Assembly (NCBI GenBank): GCA_964632845.1
Contig: CAZWDU010000005.1
Location: 62,001-126,000 of the forward strand
Source: JAOZHU01 sp964632845
GTDB lineage: Archaea; Thermoproteota; Bathyarchaeia; Bathyarchaeales; Bathycorpusculaceae
DNA: 64,000 nt
Reading direction: 5' to 3'
This document shows, in pieces, positions 8,600 through 17,503 of this stretch. Positions within the stretch are counted from its first letter, which is position 1. Every line of letters begins with the position of its first letter. The position numbers and the translations under genes were made by a program. The notes beneath the pieces were generated by a model. The model saw nothing but the letters and a program-made list of their open reading frames with translations. It was not told the DNA's origin and did no database searches.

Positions 8600-8690
8600 T
8601 TCCTCTGGTTCGCGCGAATGTTTCCCCAAAGTGCTTGAGGAGATAGTTGTTGGCCCAAAGTTGAAATACGTTACCACTGCTGTTGGGTCG

Positions 8691-8707
8691 GGATTAAAAC
8701 TTAATCC
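8691..8707. repeat. Palindromic element, copy 3
   Basis: GGATTAAAACTTAATCC, a 17-base near-palindrome related to 7465-7479. It lies between the acyltransferase-like gene and tag, about 50 bases before the tag start and upstream of its TATA-like box (AATTATAAGC, about 8728-8737). That position suits an operator. Confidence 0.5.
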
Positions 8708-8757
8708 AAATACAAGGATAATAAGAAATTATAAGCTCGGATGAACAAATTCAAGCT

Positions 8758-9342
8758 ATGCAGACCGAACTAAAGAGATGCTGGAATACCACCAATCCAC
8801 TTTACATAAAATATCATGATGAGGAATGGGGTGTTCCTGTCCATGATGATAGGCGATTTTTCGAGTTTCTGGTTTTGGATGGTTTTCAAGCAGGGTTGTC
8901 ATGGTGGATAGTTCTCCAAAAACGAGAGTCTTTTAGACGGGCTTTCGACAATTTCGACCCTGAGAAGGTGTCTAATTATGGTGCAAAAGACATTGAGCGT
9001 TTGATGAATAATCCGAATTTGATTAGAAACCGAGCTAAAATTTTAGCCGCAGTTGACAATGCTAATCGCTTCATAGCAATTCAAAAAGAGTTTGGCTCTT
9101 TCGACGCCTTCATTTGGAATTTTGTTCAAGGAAAGACAATAAACAATTCCTTCCAATGTCTGGCTGACTTGCCTGCTCAAACAGAAGAATCAAGAGCAAT
9201 GAGCCGAGAACTTATGCGAAGAGGATTCAAGTTCGTGGGACCCACAATCTGCTATGCGTTCATGCAAGCAGCTGGATTAGTGAATGACCATCTTATTGAT
9301 TGCTTTCGATATGACCAGATAAAGAGAATGTACACCAAGTAG
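8758..9342 (+). CDS. tag: DNA-3-methyladenine glycosylase I
   Basis: A 194-residue HhH-superfamily base-excision enzyme that removes 3-methyladenine. Family marks: KRCWNTTNPLYIKYHDEEWG, the active-site region FEFLVLDGFQAGLSWWIVLQ, and the C-terminal NDHLIDCFRY. Cys8 and the last His and Cys fit the Tag zinc site. A TATA-like box centred about 26 bases before the ATG suggests a leaderless transcript. Tag is mainly bacterial, and with the flanking palindromes this supports horizontal acquisition (inference). Confidence 0.92.
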   Translation: MQTELKRCWNTTNPLYIKYHDEEWGVPVHDDRRFFEFLVLDGFQAGLSWWIVLQKRESFRRAFDNFDPEKVSNYGAKDIERLMNNPNLIRNRAKILAAVDNANRFIAIQKEFGSFDAFIWNFVQGKTINNSFQCLADLPAQTEESRAMSRELMRRGFKFVGPTICYAFMQAAGLVNDHLIDCFRYDQIKRMYTK

Positions 9343-9374
9343 GAATCTGCATTTTTTCAATAGCACCGTTGGTT

Positions 9375-9390
9375 GGATTAAAATTTAATC
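9375..9390. repeat. Palindromic element, copy 4
   Basis: GGATTAAAATTTAATC in the spacer after tag, with TTGG before it and AATCAA after it, so the symmetry extends somewhat beyond the core. It closes the interval bounded by copy 1 at 7465. Confidence 0.55.
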
Positions 9391-9476
9391 AATCAAACGC
9401 ACCTATACTACCCTATACTGTAACAAGGAAGGAATTTGTAGTTTATATACAGGGGGCTATAGTTTTTTCTGAGCGC

Positions 9477-10388
9477 TCAAACGCCAGCTAGTTTCAGCAA
9501 TATCGCTTTAGCTGAGTATAGTCTGTTTTCTGCTTGCTCGTAAATCACAGCTTTCGGATTCTCAATTGCCTCTGGGCTTATTTCGTAGCCTCTGTGAATA
9601 GGCATGTCATGCATGACGTAAGCGTTGCTGCCTTTCAGCAGTGCGCTGTTAACCTGATATGGCATCATGAGTTTCAGGCGTTTCTCTTTCTCCTCAGCAA
9701 ACTTCGGGTCAGTGAAGAATTCCATGTCAATCCACGTGTCCGTGTAAACGAAATCCGCATCCTCAACCGCCTTCTTAACATCCAACGTGGTTGTCCATAA
9801 GCCAGTTTTCTTTGCTTCTGCCACTAACGTGTCATCCCGTGCTGGCTCGTTGAAAATCGGCGTCACCGTGGTCAGCTTAACACCTGTTTTGGTGCAACCT
9901 TCAATCAGCGAGTTACACACGTTATTGTGCACGCCAATGTAAACCAGTTTTGCACCTTGCAGCTTGCCATGCTTCTCTTTAACAGTGATTAAATCTGCAA
10001 TAGCTTGGCTTGGATGATACTTCTCGTCGCAACCGTTAACAACTGGCACACGCGACGCAGCAGCCATTTTCTGCAAATCCGCATTCCGCAGCAACCGCGC
10101 CATAATGCAGTCCACATTACGCGATAAGTACTGTATCTCGTCTTTTATGTCTGCCAAAGTGAAATTCGCCGTTCTCCAATCAATATACAATGCGTGACCG
10201 CCAAGCTGCGTCATAGCCACTTCAAACGCCACACGCGTTCGCGTGCTGGTTTTCTGGAAAATCAGCGCTAATGATTTAGCTTCTAACGCTTTCTGATACT
10301 TCTCAGCGTTATGTTTAACCTCAATGCCTAAGTCAACCAGCGCATTAAGCTGCTGAGCCGTCAACTCTTTGAAATTTATTAAGTGCAT
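9477..10388 (-). CDS. Ornithine carbamoyltransferase-family protein, atypical substrate site
   Basis: A 303-residue aspartate/ornithine carbamoyltransferase fold. The carbamoyl-phosphate site is intact: STRTR at 48-52 and HPSQ at 125-128. The amino-acid side differs from true OTC. The usual SMG loop reads TDTWIDMEF (216-224), and the usual HCLP motif reads HDMP (260-263), followed by IHRGYEI. No other arg genes lie nearby. It is a carbamoyltransferase, but ornithine as substrate is not assured. The start ATG 10388 is divergent from the tRNA deacylase gene. Confidence 0.75.
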   Translation of the reverse strand: MHLINFKELTAQQLNALVDLGIEVKHNAEKYQKALEAKSLALIFQKTSTRTRVAFEVAMTQLGGHALYIDWRTANFTLADIKDEIQYLSRNVDCIMARLLRNADLQKMAAASRVPVVNGCDEKYHPSQAIADLITVKEKHGKLQGAKLVYIGVHNNVCNSLIEGCTKTGVKLTTVTPIFNEPARDDTLVAEAKKTGLWTTTLDVKKAVEDADFVYTDTWIDMEFFTDPKFAEEKEKRLKLMMPYQVNSALLKGSNAYVMHDMPIHRGYEISPEAIENPKAVIYEQAENRLYSAKAILLKLAGV

Positions 10389-10493
10389 TTAGTTTCGCCT
10401 CGCACAAAACGTGAACACTGCTCAGCAATTATAAGCTTTATGGAAACCTTTTTCACGCCTAAGCTCATTCTCCATTCTGGAAGGCACACAACT

Positions 10494-11318
10494 ATGATTT
10501 TAATCGCTGCTTCCAGCAAAGACGTAGCAGGCGTAAACATAGCCAACCAAATCCTAAACCACTACCCATTCAACAAAACCCACTTAACATTTCAAGAAAA
10601 CCCCGTTTACAACGCCGAAATCAACGCCCACCAAATTCGCCTCATCACCTTAAAAGAAGAAACAATAAACGCGCAAACCCTACCCGACCACTTTGAAGAC
10701 TTAAGCTTAATCGTTTTCGTTTCAAGACACAGCAGCGCAAGCGGCACACCTACACTCTCCGTGCACACACCGGGCAACTTTGCAGCGGCAGAACTAGGCG
10801 GATTACCCCAAACCGTATCCACCGCACCAGCCACAGCCATGCAAACCGCACTAAAAGCACTGAAACGCTACCAACAACAAATGAACTTTGATTACGCAGT
10901 GTCCTACGAGTGCACACACCACGGGCCATCACTAAACGTGCCCACAATGTTCGTAGAACTCGGTAGCTCCCCAAAGCAATGGCGCGATTTGCGAGCAGCA
11001 GAAGCTGTTGCGCATGCCGCCATGCACGCCATCACCAAATTCAACGCCTCAAAAACCACGGCAGTATTGGGCATAGGTGGAACCCATTACAACCAACGGT
11101 TTACGCAGATGGCTCTCAACGACGAAGCAGTTTTCAGCCACATGATTCCCAAGTACGCAGTGCAGCACGTAACCGCTGAACTCCTCACCCACTGCATAAA
11201 AAGAACGTTAGAAAAAGTTGACAGCGCAATTCTCGACTGGAAAGGCATAAAAGGCATGGACAAACCAAAACTGCTGAAAGCACTGCAGGAGATTGAGCTT
11301 CCGTACACACGCGTTTAA
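10494..11318 (+). CDS. dtdA: D-aminoacyl-tRNA deacylase (archaeal DTD2/GEK1 type)
   Basis: 274 residues. It hydrolyses D-amino acids from mischarged tRNA. Family motifs: the early ILIAASSKDVAGVNIA, IVFVSRHSSASGTPTLSVHT, YECTHHGPSLNVPTMFVELG and VLGIGGTHYNQRFT. The start is ATG 10494, with GGAAGG nine bases upstream; the open frame from 10383 precedes a TATA-like ATTATAAGC and is not expected to be translated. Confidence 0.92.
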   Translation: MILIAASSKDVAGVNIANQILNHYPFNKTHLTFQENPVYNAEINAHQIRLITLKEETINAQTLPDHFEDLSLIVFVSRHSSASGTPTLSVHTPGNFAAAELGGLPQTVSTAPATAMQTALKALKRYQQQMNFDYAVSYECTHHGPSLNVPTMFVELGSSPKQWRDLRAAEAVAHAAMHAITKFNASKTTAVLGIGGTHYNQRFTQMALNDEAVFSHMIPKYAVQHVTAELLTHCIKRTLEKVDSAILDWKGIKGMDKPKLLKALQEIELPYTRV

Positions 11319-11410
11319 CACGCAACCATGGCTAAAGTTAACCTTTTTAAGCTTTAAAACTCACAGTAACCTTTATTATGCTTAATTGAAATGTTGAGTG
11401 TGCGGTAAAC

Positions 11411-11593
11411 ATGGGCATACGATCATTCTTATCCCAATGCGCAAGAACACTAAAATTAGCAACGAAACCAGGAAAAACTGAGCTGTGGCTATCAATAAAA
11501 ATCAGTTTCCTAGGCATAGGCGTAGTTGGATTAATTGGCTTTGTAATTAGGCTGTTGTCTTTTGCAGTAGGTGGACCAACAGCCGCAAGTTAG
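11411..11593 (+). CDS. secE: Protein translocase subunit SecE (Sec61 gamma)
   Basis: A 60-residue single-span membrane protein with an amphipathic N-terminal helix (FLSQCARTLKLATKPGKTEL) and one membrane segment (SFLGIGVVGLIGFVIRLLSF). It stabilises the SecY channel. The pairing with Spt5 14 bases downstream is the standard archaeal arrangement. Confidence 0.9.
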   Translation: MGIRSFLSQCARTLKLATKPGKTELWLSIKISFLGIGVVGLIGFVIRLLSFAVGGPTAAS

Positions 11594-11606
11594 AAGGAAG
11601 CAACCT

Positions 11607-12095
11607 ATGGAAAAAAAAGAAGAACAGTACGCACCTAAAATTTTCGTTGTCAAAACAACAACTGGACAAGAACGCAACGTAGCAAGGCTCGTCGCTGCAA
11701 AGGTTGAAATGGAAAAAATCCCAATAAAAGCCCTACTTGTCCCCGACACGCTAAAAGGCTACGTATTCGTAGAAGCTGATGGACCACATTTCGTGGAAGA
11801 AGCCATAGCTGGCGTAAGACACGTACGCTCAAGAATACCTGGCTTAGTGAGCTTCGCAGAAGTCGAACGGTACATCGTCCGCAAACCAGTCATCGAAGAC
11901 TTAGGCGAAGATGACGTTGTAGAGATTACTGGCGGACCATTTAAAGGCATGCGCGCAAAAATAACACGCATCGACAAATCTAAAGGTGAAGTCACGTTGG
12001 AACTGCTAGAAGCCACGTTTACTTTACCAATTACCGTTCATTCCGACTACGTAAAATTAGTGGAAAGAGCAAAAACTAGAAGTGGTGAAGCATAA
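11607..12095 (+). CDS. spt5: Transcription elongation factor Spt5 (NusG homolog)
   Basis: 162 residues with the NGN domain (KIFVVKTTTGQERNVARLVA to about 95) and a C-terminal KOW domain (VVEITGGPFKGMRAKITRID). With Spt4 it acts as the archaeal RNA polymerase clamp factor. The start is ATG 11607, with GAAGGA upstream; the frame extends to 11571 inside secE but lacks a better start. Co-transcribed with secE and rpl11. Confidence 0.93.
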   Translation: MEKKEEQYAPKIFVVKTTTGQERNVARLVAAKVEMEKIPIKALLVPDTLKGYVFVEADGPHFVEEAIAGVRHVRSRIPGLVSFAEVERYIVRKPVIEDLGEDDVVEITGGPFKGMRAKITRIDKSKGEVTLELLEATFTLPITVHSDYVKLVERAKTRSGEA

Positions 12096-12097
12096 AG

Positions 12098-12592
12098 TTG
12101 CCTGAGAAAAAAATTGTTGAATTGCTGGTAAGCGGTGGTCAAGCGAATGCGGGTCCACCGTTGGGTCCTGCGCTTGGTCCTTTAGGCGTTAACACAATGG
12201 CTATTGTAAACAAGATTAACGAGCTTACGCGGGATTATGCTGGAATGAAGGTTCCAGTGAAAGTTGCTGTTGACATCGAAACCAAAAGTTTTGAAGTCAT
12301 CATCGGTACTCCCACCGCGTCAGCGCTCATCGTAAGCGAGTTAAAGATAGAAAAAGGCTCAGGAACGCCTAACACGGCGAAGGTAGGTGACCTCACAATG
12401 GAGCAAGTTGTGCGCATTGCGAAGATTAAGCGGACTGAGCTTTTGGCGCCAACTTTGAAAAGCGCTGCCAAGGAGATGCTGGGCACATGCGTTAGCATGG
12501 GTGTCACGGTGGAAGGCAAAGACCCGCGAGAAGTGCAGAAAGAAATTGACGCAGGCACTTACGAGGAACTGTTCAGCAAAAACGAAGAATAA
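12098..12592 (+). CDS. rpl11: 50S ribosomal protein L11
   Basis: 164 residues. The N-terminal domain carries SGGQANAGPPLGPALGPLGV and the C-terminal rRNA-binding domain follows. TTG 12098 is used as start, directly after the Spt5 stop. In many archaea L1, L10 and L12 genes follow; here the cluster ends and a minus-strand cobY comes next, so the stalk operon is split. Confidence 0.95.
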   Translation: MPEKKIVELLVSGGQANAGPPLGPALGPLGVNTMAIVNKINELTRDYAGMKVPVKVAVDIETKSFEVIIGTPTASALIVSELKIEKGSGTPNTAKVGDLTMEQVVRIAKIKRTELLAPTLKSAAKEMLGTCVSMGVTVEGKDPREVQKEIDAGTYEELFSKNEE

Positions 12593-12726
12593 GCAAGCGG
12601 AAGTTAACTAGCAGTTACGCTTCTCTTTTCATGTTGAACCTTTGCTATGAAACTCTGTTTTTACCCTGTGTTTTCGGGTTTGTAACAGTTGTATTCTAGT
12701 TTGAGCCGCAGTTTTCTATTGGCATA

Positions 12727-13350
12727 TCACATCTTATTTGATTCACGCATTATTCTCTCAGCTATCGTCAAATCCTTGAGAGTGTTGATATTCAAAAGAA
12801 CCTCAACCTCCTCAGTTATGACAGCGCCTGTTTCTATTTTTCCTTCATCGCAAATTCTCGCACCATTTATTATGTTAACTCCAGAAACCGCGTACCATGT
12901 GCCCTTGTGCTCATCAGTGGACGAAACAGACAACTCTAAAGCTTCTCGCGTCTTTATGGGAACAAAAACCGCCAATGCGTCTTTCCCGCATTCCTCATAA
13001 GCTGTAACGACCTTATCCAGAAATTTTCCAGTCACAGCCGGCAAATCAGCAGGCATAGTCAAAACAGGACCCTGCAGTTGCACTTCCAGAATAGCTTGCT
13101 TCAAATCATCATGATAACTCTTACCATCAGTTCTTATGACCTTCAACCCGTCTCTCAGGCACTTCCGCTCAGTTTCCAACGCATTCTTACTGGTTACAAC
13201 GTAAGACTCTGAAACCTTCTCCGCAGACTTCACCGCTTCAACGACCCAGTCTATAAGCGGCTTGCCGAGGAACGGCAGCAAGGGCTTTTCAACAGCCACC
13301 CCGATTCTTGTGCCTTTCCCGCCAGCCATAATCAACGCAGGAATCCTCAT
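12727..13350 (-). CDS. cobY: Adenosylcobinamide-phosphate guanylyltransferase CobY, copy 1
   Basis: A 207-residue nucleotidyltransferase with the signature LIMAGGKGTRIGVAVEKPLL at the N-terminus and a metal-site segment MPADLPAV. CobY activates adenosylcobinamide phosphate with GTP in late cobalamin assembly, replacing bacterial CobU. It overlaps the upstream cobS by 4 bases. A second, different cobY lies at 27527-28147. Confidence 0.85.
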   Translation of the reverse strand: MRIPALIMAGGKGTRIGVAVEKPLLPFLGKPLIDWVVEAVKSAEKVSESYVVTSKNALETERKCLRDGLKVIRTDGKSYHDDLKQAILEVQLQGPVLTMPADLPAVTGKFLDKVVTAYEECGKDALAVFVPIKTREALELSVSSTDEHKGTWYAVSGVNIINGARICDEGKIETGAVITEEVEVLLNINTLKDLTIAERIMRESNKM

Positions 13351-14174
13351 AACAGCATCAACACACCTGCCGCAAAAACCAAGATTGCAGCTCTAACAAG
13401 CTCATTCGTTGCACCTATCATATCGCCTGACACTCCCCCAAAAACACTTTTCGCTACTAACCCCATCAAAACCCCTAAAACAACACTAACCACAATTATC
13501 CCAGCGCCTAGACTTAACCCAAGTATTGTGAAGCCAAAAAGCGGACACACAACCAAACCAGCAATTAAATAAGCTACAATAGTACGCTTTCGCTTCGCTT
13601 TGGAAAGAAAACGCGAACCTAATCCCTTATGCGTTGGCTTCCCAAACCGCATAATCGTCACCATCGCTAACTTGGCCGCAACCTCAGCAGCAACCACCGC
13701 TCTGAAGGCAAAATCCCAGTTGAGAAAAAACAAGCCTAAAACGGCTAGAAACTCAACAAAAATAGCCAGCACCGCTCCCTTGTACGTTACCGTCCACGCG
13801 TGTGCTGCCACTCTTCTTTCCTCTGTGTTGCCTAATCCCACAGCGTTACCTAAATCCACTAGGCCATCAAAATGTTGCAGCCCAGTCAGCACAAGCAGAA
13901 AAGCTAACGTCATTACCGCGGGAACAAGCCTTGACAAGAAGTCAGCGGGCACGTAGGAAATCACGCTGTTGGCAAACACCAGCAAATGCGACGTTATGAA
14001 GCTGCATGCTAGAAAGTACGCTGCCCCAAGTAACCCGATGAATGCACCCATTAGCGGAAACAGAAACATCGCCTCAGCAGATGTCTCGACAAAATCTTCC
14101 ATGTTGCCTAACGGTATTATAGTGAGAAAAGAAAGCAAATCCCTAAAAGTTTTTATAGCTTTCATCTTCGACAT
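13347..14174 (-). CDS. cobS: Adenosylcobinamide-GDP ribazoletransferase CobS, copy 1
   Basis: A 275-residue membrane protein that joins adenosylcobinamide-GDP to the lower-ligand riboside. Signatures: DLLSFLTIIPLGN, LTGLQHFDGLVDLGNAVGLG and the C-terminal GGVSGDMIGATNELVRAA. Several membrane helices are evident. It is paired with cobY in the same order as the second pair at 26.8-28.1 kb, and it is divergent from the epimerase gene. Confidence 0.88.
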   Translation of the reverse strand: MSKMKAIKTFRDLLSFLTIIPLGNMEDFVETSAEAMFLFPLMGAFIGLLGAAYFLACSFITSHLLVFANSVISYVPADFLSRLVPAVMTLAFLLVLTGLQHFDGLVDLGNAVGLGNTEERRVAAHAWTVTYKGAVLAIFVEFLAVLGLFFLNWDFAFRAVVAAEVAAKLAMVTIMRFGKPTHKGLGSRFLSKAKRKRTIVAYLIAGLVVCPLFGFTILGLSLGAGIIVVSVVLGVLMGLVAKSVFGGVSGDMIGATNELVRAAILVFAAGVLMLL

Positions 14175-14223
14175 ATAACCCTACACTCGATTAAATAAGA
14201 ATATAGCCTTTATCGTGAGCCTC

Positions 14224-15159
14224 ATGGAACAACTCAAAAACAAGAAAATCCTCGTCACAGGTGGCGCAGGATTCATCGGGTTCCACCTGTGCAAAAAACT
14301 AGCCGAATTAACTTCCAACCTAACCATATACGACAACCTATCCAGCGGAAAACTGGAAAACGTCAAAGACACCCCCAAAGCCAAATTCGTAAAAAACGAC
14401 ATCCTAAACCTCAAAAACCTCTACGCCACAGAAAAAGCCGACCTAATTTATCATCTAGCAGCCCAAGTAGTCGTGCCCTACTCAATGGAAAACCCCACCG
14501 AAGACTTCGAAACCAACGCACGCGGCACACTAAACGTGCTGGAAAAAGCCCGCAAAGACGACGCCCGCGTGATTTTCGCGTCAAGCGCCGCAGTGTACGG
14601 CAACCCAACAAAGTTTCCAACACCCGAAAGCTACGGCTTCAACCCGTTCTCCTGTTACGGCTTATCCAAAGTAGTCGGTGAACAATACTGCAAAATGTAC
14701 ATGACCCAGTACGGCTTAGACATCACCATCTTCAGATTCGCCAACGTTTATGGGTCACGCTGCCACGGAGTCATACACGACTTTCTAGATAAGCTAGAAC
14801 GTAACCCTTTGAAGCTGGAAATAATCGGCACAGGATTACAGTCCAGAGACTTCGTCCACGTCTCCGATGTCGTTGACGCCTTGATTTTGGCTGCTACGCG
14901 AGAAAGCGCGGTTGGCGAAACCTTCAACTTAGGCGTCGGCAAAACAACAAAAATAATCGACCTTGCCAAAATGATTCTAAACATCCTCAACTTATCTGAC
15001 AAAACGGTTGTGACAACCACTAACGTTTCGTGGCAAGGCGACATTGACACTATATGGTTCGACATAAACAAAGCACAAAAAGAACTCCAATGGCATCCAC
15101 GCGTGCGCCTTGAAGACAATATAAAAGAAATCATCCGAGAGAGGAAAAAGCTTCAATGA
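14224..15159 (+). CDS. NAD-dependent sugar epimerase/dehydratase
   Basis: 311 residues from ATG 14224, an extended SDR of the UDP-glucose 4-epimerase group. It has the Rossmann motif GGAGFIG (13-19), AAQVVVPYSMENP, SSAAVYGNP, a YGLSK active-site motif (Tyr near 144) and RFANVYG. It probably makes a nucleotide sugar for surface glycans; the exact sugar cannot be read from sequence. GTG 14215 is an alternative start. Its last 4 bases overlap the prenyltransferase gene. Confidence 0.82.
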   Translation: MEQLKNKKILVTGGAGFIGFHLCKKLAELTSNLTIYDNLSSGKLENVKDTPKAKFVKNDILNLKNLYATEKADLIYHLAAQVVVPYSMENPTEDFETNARGTLNVLEKARKDDARVIFASSAAVYGNPTKFPTPESYGFNPFSCYGLSKVVGEQYCKMYMTQYGLDITIFRFANVYGSRCHGVIHDFLDKLERNPLKLEIIGTGLQSRDFVHVSDVVDALILAATRESAVGETFNLGVGKTTKIIDLAKMILNILNLSDKTVVTTTNVSWQGDIDTIWFDINKAQKELQWHPRVRLEDNIKEIIRERKKLQ

Positions 15160-16028
15160 GCGCGCACGTCAAAGGATTAATTGCGCTTTTACGTCTTCCC
15201 TACTGGATGATGTCTGGCGGACTGGCACTGCTTACGGCTTTCGCCATCACCCACGGCATCTTCAACATCGAAACTGTCCTGCTGGTTTTCTTTTCAATGT
15301 CCATGATTACCTCCGCAGGATTCGCAGTGAACGATTATTTCGACAGGGAAAGCGACGCATTAATCAAGCCAAAACGACCCATACCTGCTGGCTCGCTGTC
15401 TCTTAAGCAGGTTGTAGCCGCCGCGTTTGTTCTTTTCGCTTTAGGCTTAATCTTCGCTGCGTTGGTGAATCTGCTTAGCTTCGTGATTCTGCTGGTTGAC
15501 TCCATCGTGCTGTTGCTGTATTCAGCGTTTGTTAAGCGAAAATCTGGTTTCGCCGCAAACGTTCTCGTCGGCTTACTAGTTGGCACAGCCTTCATCTACG
15601 GTGAAGCCGCAGTCGCTAACACAGTGAGTCTGATTTCGCTAAGCCTCTACCCAATTGCTTGCGGCACAATCGGCGGCAACGTTCTGCGAGATATCTTAAG
15701 TTTTGAAGGTGACTCGAAGGTCGGTTATCCGACGCTTCCACAGAAAGTTGGCAACTCCCAATCTGTGAAGATTGCTGCCTTCTTCTTCATAACGACAGGT
15801 GTGCTTTCGTCTCTGCCTTATGTACTCGGTGAATTCACCGTGTTTTACTTGCCGCTTATACTGTTGTGGAGTATCCTTCTCATTTACTCCTCAATCCGCC
15901 TCGTAACCTCCCCGGCAACAGCTGAAAACGTGCGGAAATACGAGCGCATAATCACAATGTCCATGATGCTTCTGCCATTATCGCTTATATTAGAGGCATT
16001 TTCGCCGATGATTGGAGGGTTTGTGTGA
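15156..16028 (+). CDS. UbiA prenyltransferase, probable digeranylgeranylglyceryl phosphate synthase
   Basis: A 290-residue membrane protein with about eight to nine helices. Two Asp-rich motifs are present: NDYFDRESDALIKPKRPIPA near residues 55-75, and RDILSFEGDSKVGYPTLP near 175-195. The archaeal lipid enzyme in this family adds the second geranylgeranyl chain to the glycerol backbone. Overlap with the following radical SAM gene (4 bases) supports a lipid role. Other UbiA functions, such as quinone synthesis, are not excluded. Confidence 0.75.
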   Translation: MSAHVKGLIALLRLPYWMMSGGLALLTAFAITHGIFNIETVLLVFFSMSMITSAGFAVNDYFDRESDALIKPKRPIPAGSLSLKQVVAAAFVLFALGLIFAALVNLLSFVILLVDSIVLLLYSAFVKRKSGFAANVLVGLLVGTAFIYGEAAVANTVSLISLSLYPIACGTIGGNVLRDILSFEGDSKVGYPTLPQKVGNSQSVKIAAFFFITTGVLSSLPYVLGEFTVFYLPLILLWSILLIYSSIRLVTSPATAENVRKYERIITMSMMLLPLSLILEAFSPMIGGFV

Positions 16029-17494
16029 AGAAAACCAAAAGCATCTGTCCCATATGCCAGAAGAAAATAGACGTGGAACTAACCGAAGAAAACGGCAAAA
16101 TCGTAATTACCAAAACATGCAGTGAACACGGCACTTTTTCTGCTACGCACTGGCAAAGCCCCTGCGTCTACAACTTCGCCGAGGATTTTGACTATTTCAA
16201 GCATTTCGGCGATTCAAGTAATCCCCTAAACCCTGAAGGCTGCCCATACGTCTGCGAATCCTGCAGCAATCACGTTTCAGACACCGTTATAGGCGTCATT
16301 GACGTGACGAAAAAATGCAATTTAAGATGCGCCGTGTGCTTTGCAACTTTTTCAGACCACGAAGTTGACTATGAACCCACCAAAGATGAACTCATCAACA
16401 TGATAGCGTTCCTGAGCCAGCGTAACCCTAAGCCTCCTGCGATATTGTTTTCAGGCGGTGAACCGTTAGAGCGCGAAGACATCGCCGAAATTATCGGCGC
16501 CGCACACAACCTGCATTTCATGACTATTTTGGCAACGAACGGAATTGGATTAGCTGAGTCGCCAGAGCTCGCTGCTAAACTGAAGAAGGCTGGCTTAAAC
16601 ATAGTTTACCTGCAATTTGACACGTTCCACGATGAACTTTACGAGAAAATACGCGGACAGAAACTGCTTAAAACAAAGCTGAAAGCCATAGAAGTCTGCC
16701 GCAAATACGACATGGAAGTCATACTGGTTAACACGTTAATGCGCACTTTCAACGACGCCGAAGTCGGAGACATCATCAGATTCGCCGCGAAAAACTCAGA
16801 CATCATACGCGGCTTAATTTTCCAGCCTATCGCGTTCACGGGACGTGCAACCGATAACCCGTTCCGCGAAGCATGGACCGACTGGCACTTCGTGGAGGAA
16901 GTTGAAAGCCAAACGCACGGCGAAATAACGGCAACAGACTTTTTCCCCTTGTCAGTGATGGTTTCGCCGATAAGGATTATGCGAAAATTCATGAAGAAAC
17001 CATGGCCACTGTTCTCCTGTAGCCCGCACTGTGGCGTAGTGAACTGGATGTACGCTTCTAAAAGTGGAAAGATTATTCCGATTAACCACTTTGTGAATTT
17101 CAAGACGTTCTTCAACTTGACTTTGAAAACTGCGCAAAGTGTTGAAACTAAAAGTAAGCTTCAGCTTTTGGCGTCGCTGTTTATTGCGGCTACGCTTTCG
17201 CTGAATATGGCTTTGGTAACGAAGGAAGTTGGCATCTTCAGCTTGATGAAGTCGATTATGAAGATGTATGTTGCTCCAAGTTATGATTCACTAGGTCCAA
17301 TTCGCAGGAGGATTTTTCTGTTGGGCTGCATGGCTTTCATGGATCCTTACACGTTTGATGTGAACCGCGTGCGGCGCTGCGTGATACATTATGTTACTCC
17401 AGACCTGACAATTATTCCGTTCTGTGCGTACAATAATGTTCACAGGATAGGAACTGAAGAAGGATACGCTTCGAAACAGAATTCGCAAAAGTAA
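16025..17494 (+). CDS. Radical SAM protein, tetraether lipid synthase (Tes)-type
   Basis: 489 residues. The radical SAM cluster is C98-C102-C105 (KKCNLRCAVCFATFS), with SGGEPLEREDIAEII after it. Additional cysteines lie at 8, 11 and 32 in a zinc-ribbon-like head and at 73, 77 and 80 (GCPYVCESC), as in the Tes/MJ0619 family. Tes joins two archaeol chains into GDGT membrane-spanning lipids. The 4-base overlap with a UbiA lipid prenyltransferase fits this. GTG 16025 is the start. Assignment inside the broad family is from motif pattern and context. Confidence 0.65.
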   Translation: MKKTKSICPICQKKIDVELTEENGKIVITKTCSEHGTFSATHWQSPCVYNFAEDFDYFKHFGDSSNPLNPEGCPYVCESCSNHVSDTVIGVIDVTKKCNLRCAVCFATFSDHEVDYEPTKDELINMIAFLSQRNPKPPAILFSGGEPLEREDIAEIIGAAHNLHFMTILATNGIGLAESPELAAKLKKAGLNIVYLQFDTFHDELYEKIRGQKLLKTKLKAIEVCRKYDMEVILVNTLMRTFNDAEVGDIIRFAAKNSDIIRGLIFQPIAFTGRATDNPFREAWTDWHFVEEVESQTHGEITATDFFPLSVMVSPIRIMRKFMKKPWPLFSCSPHCGVVNWMYASKSGKIIPINHFVNFKTFFNLTLKTAQSVETKSKLQLLASLFIAATLSLNMALVTKEVGIFSLMKSIMKMYVAPSYDSLGPIRRRIFLLGCMAFMDPYTFDVNRVRRCVIHYVTPDLTIIPFCAYNNVHRIGTEEGYASKQNSQK

Positions 17495-17503
17495 CCGCTA
17501 TCG

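Noticed and set aside
14289..14681. Arg-rich open frame inside the epimerase gene
   Set aside because: A shifted-frame shadow of a well-supported epimerase; composition is an artefact.
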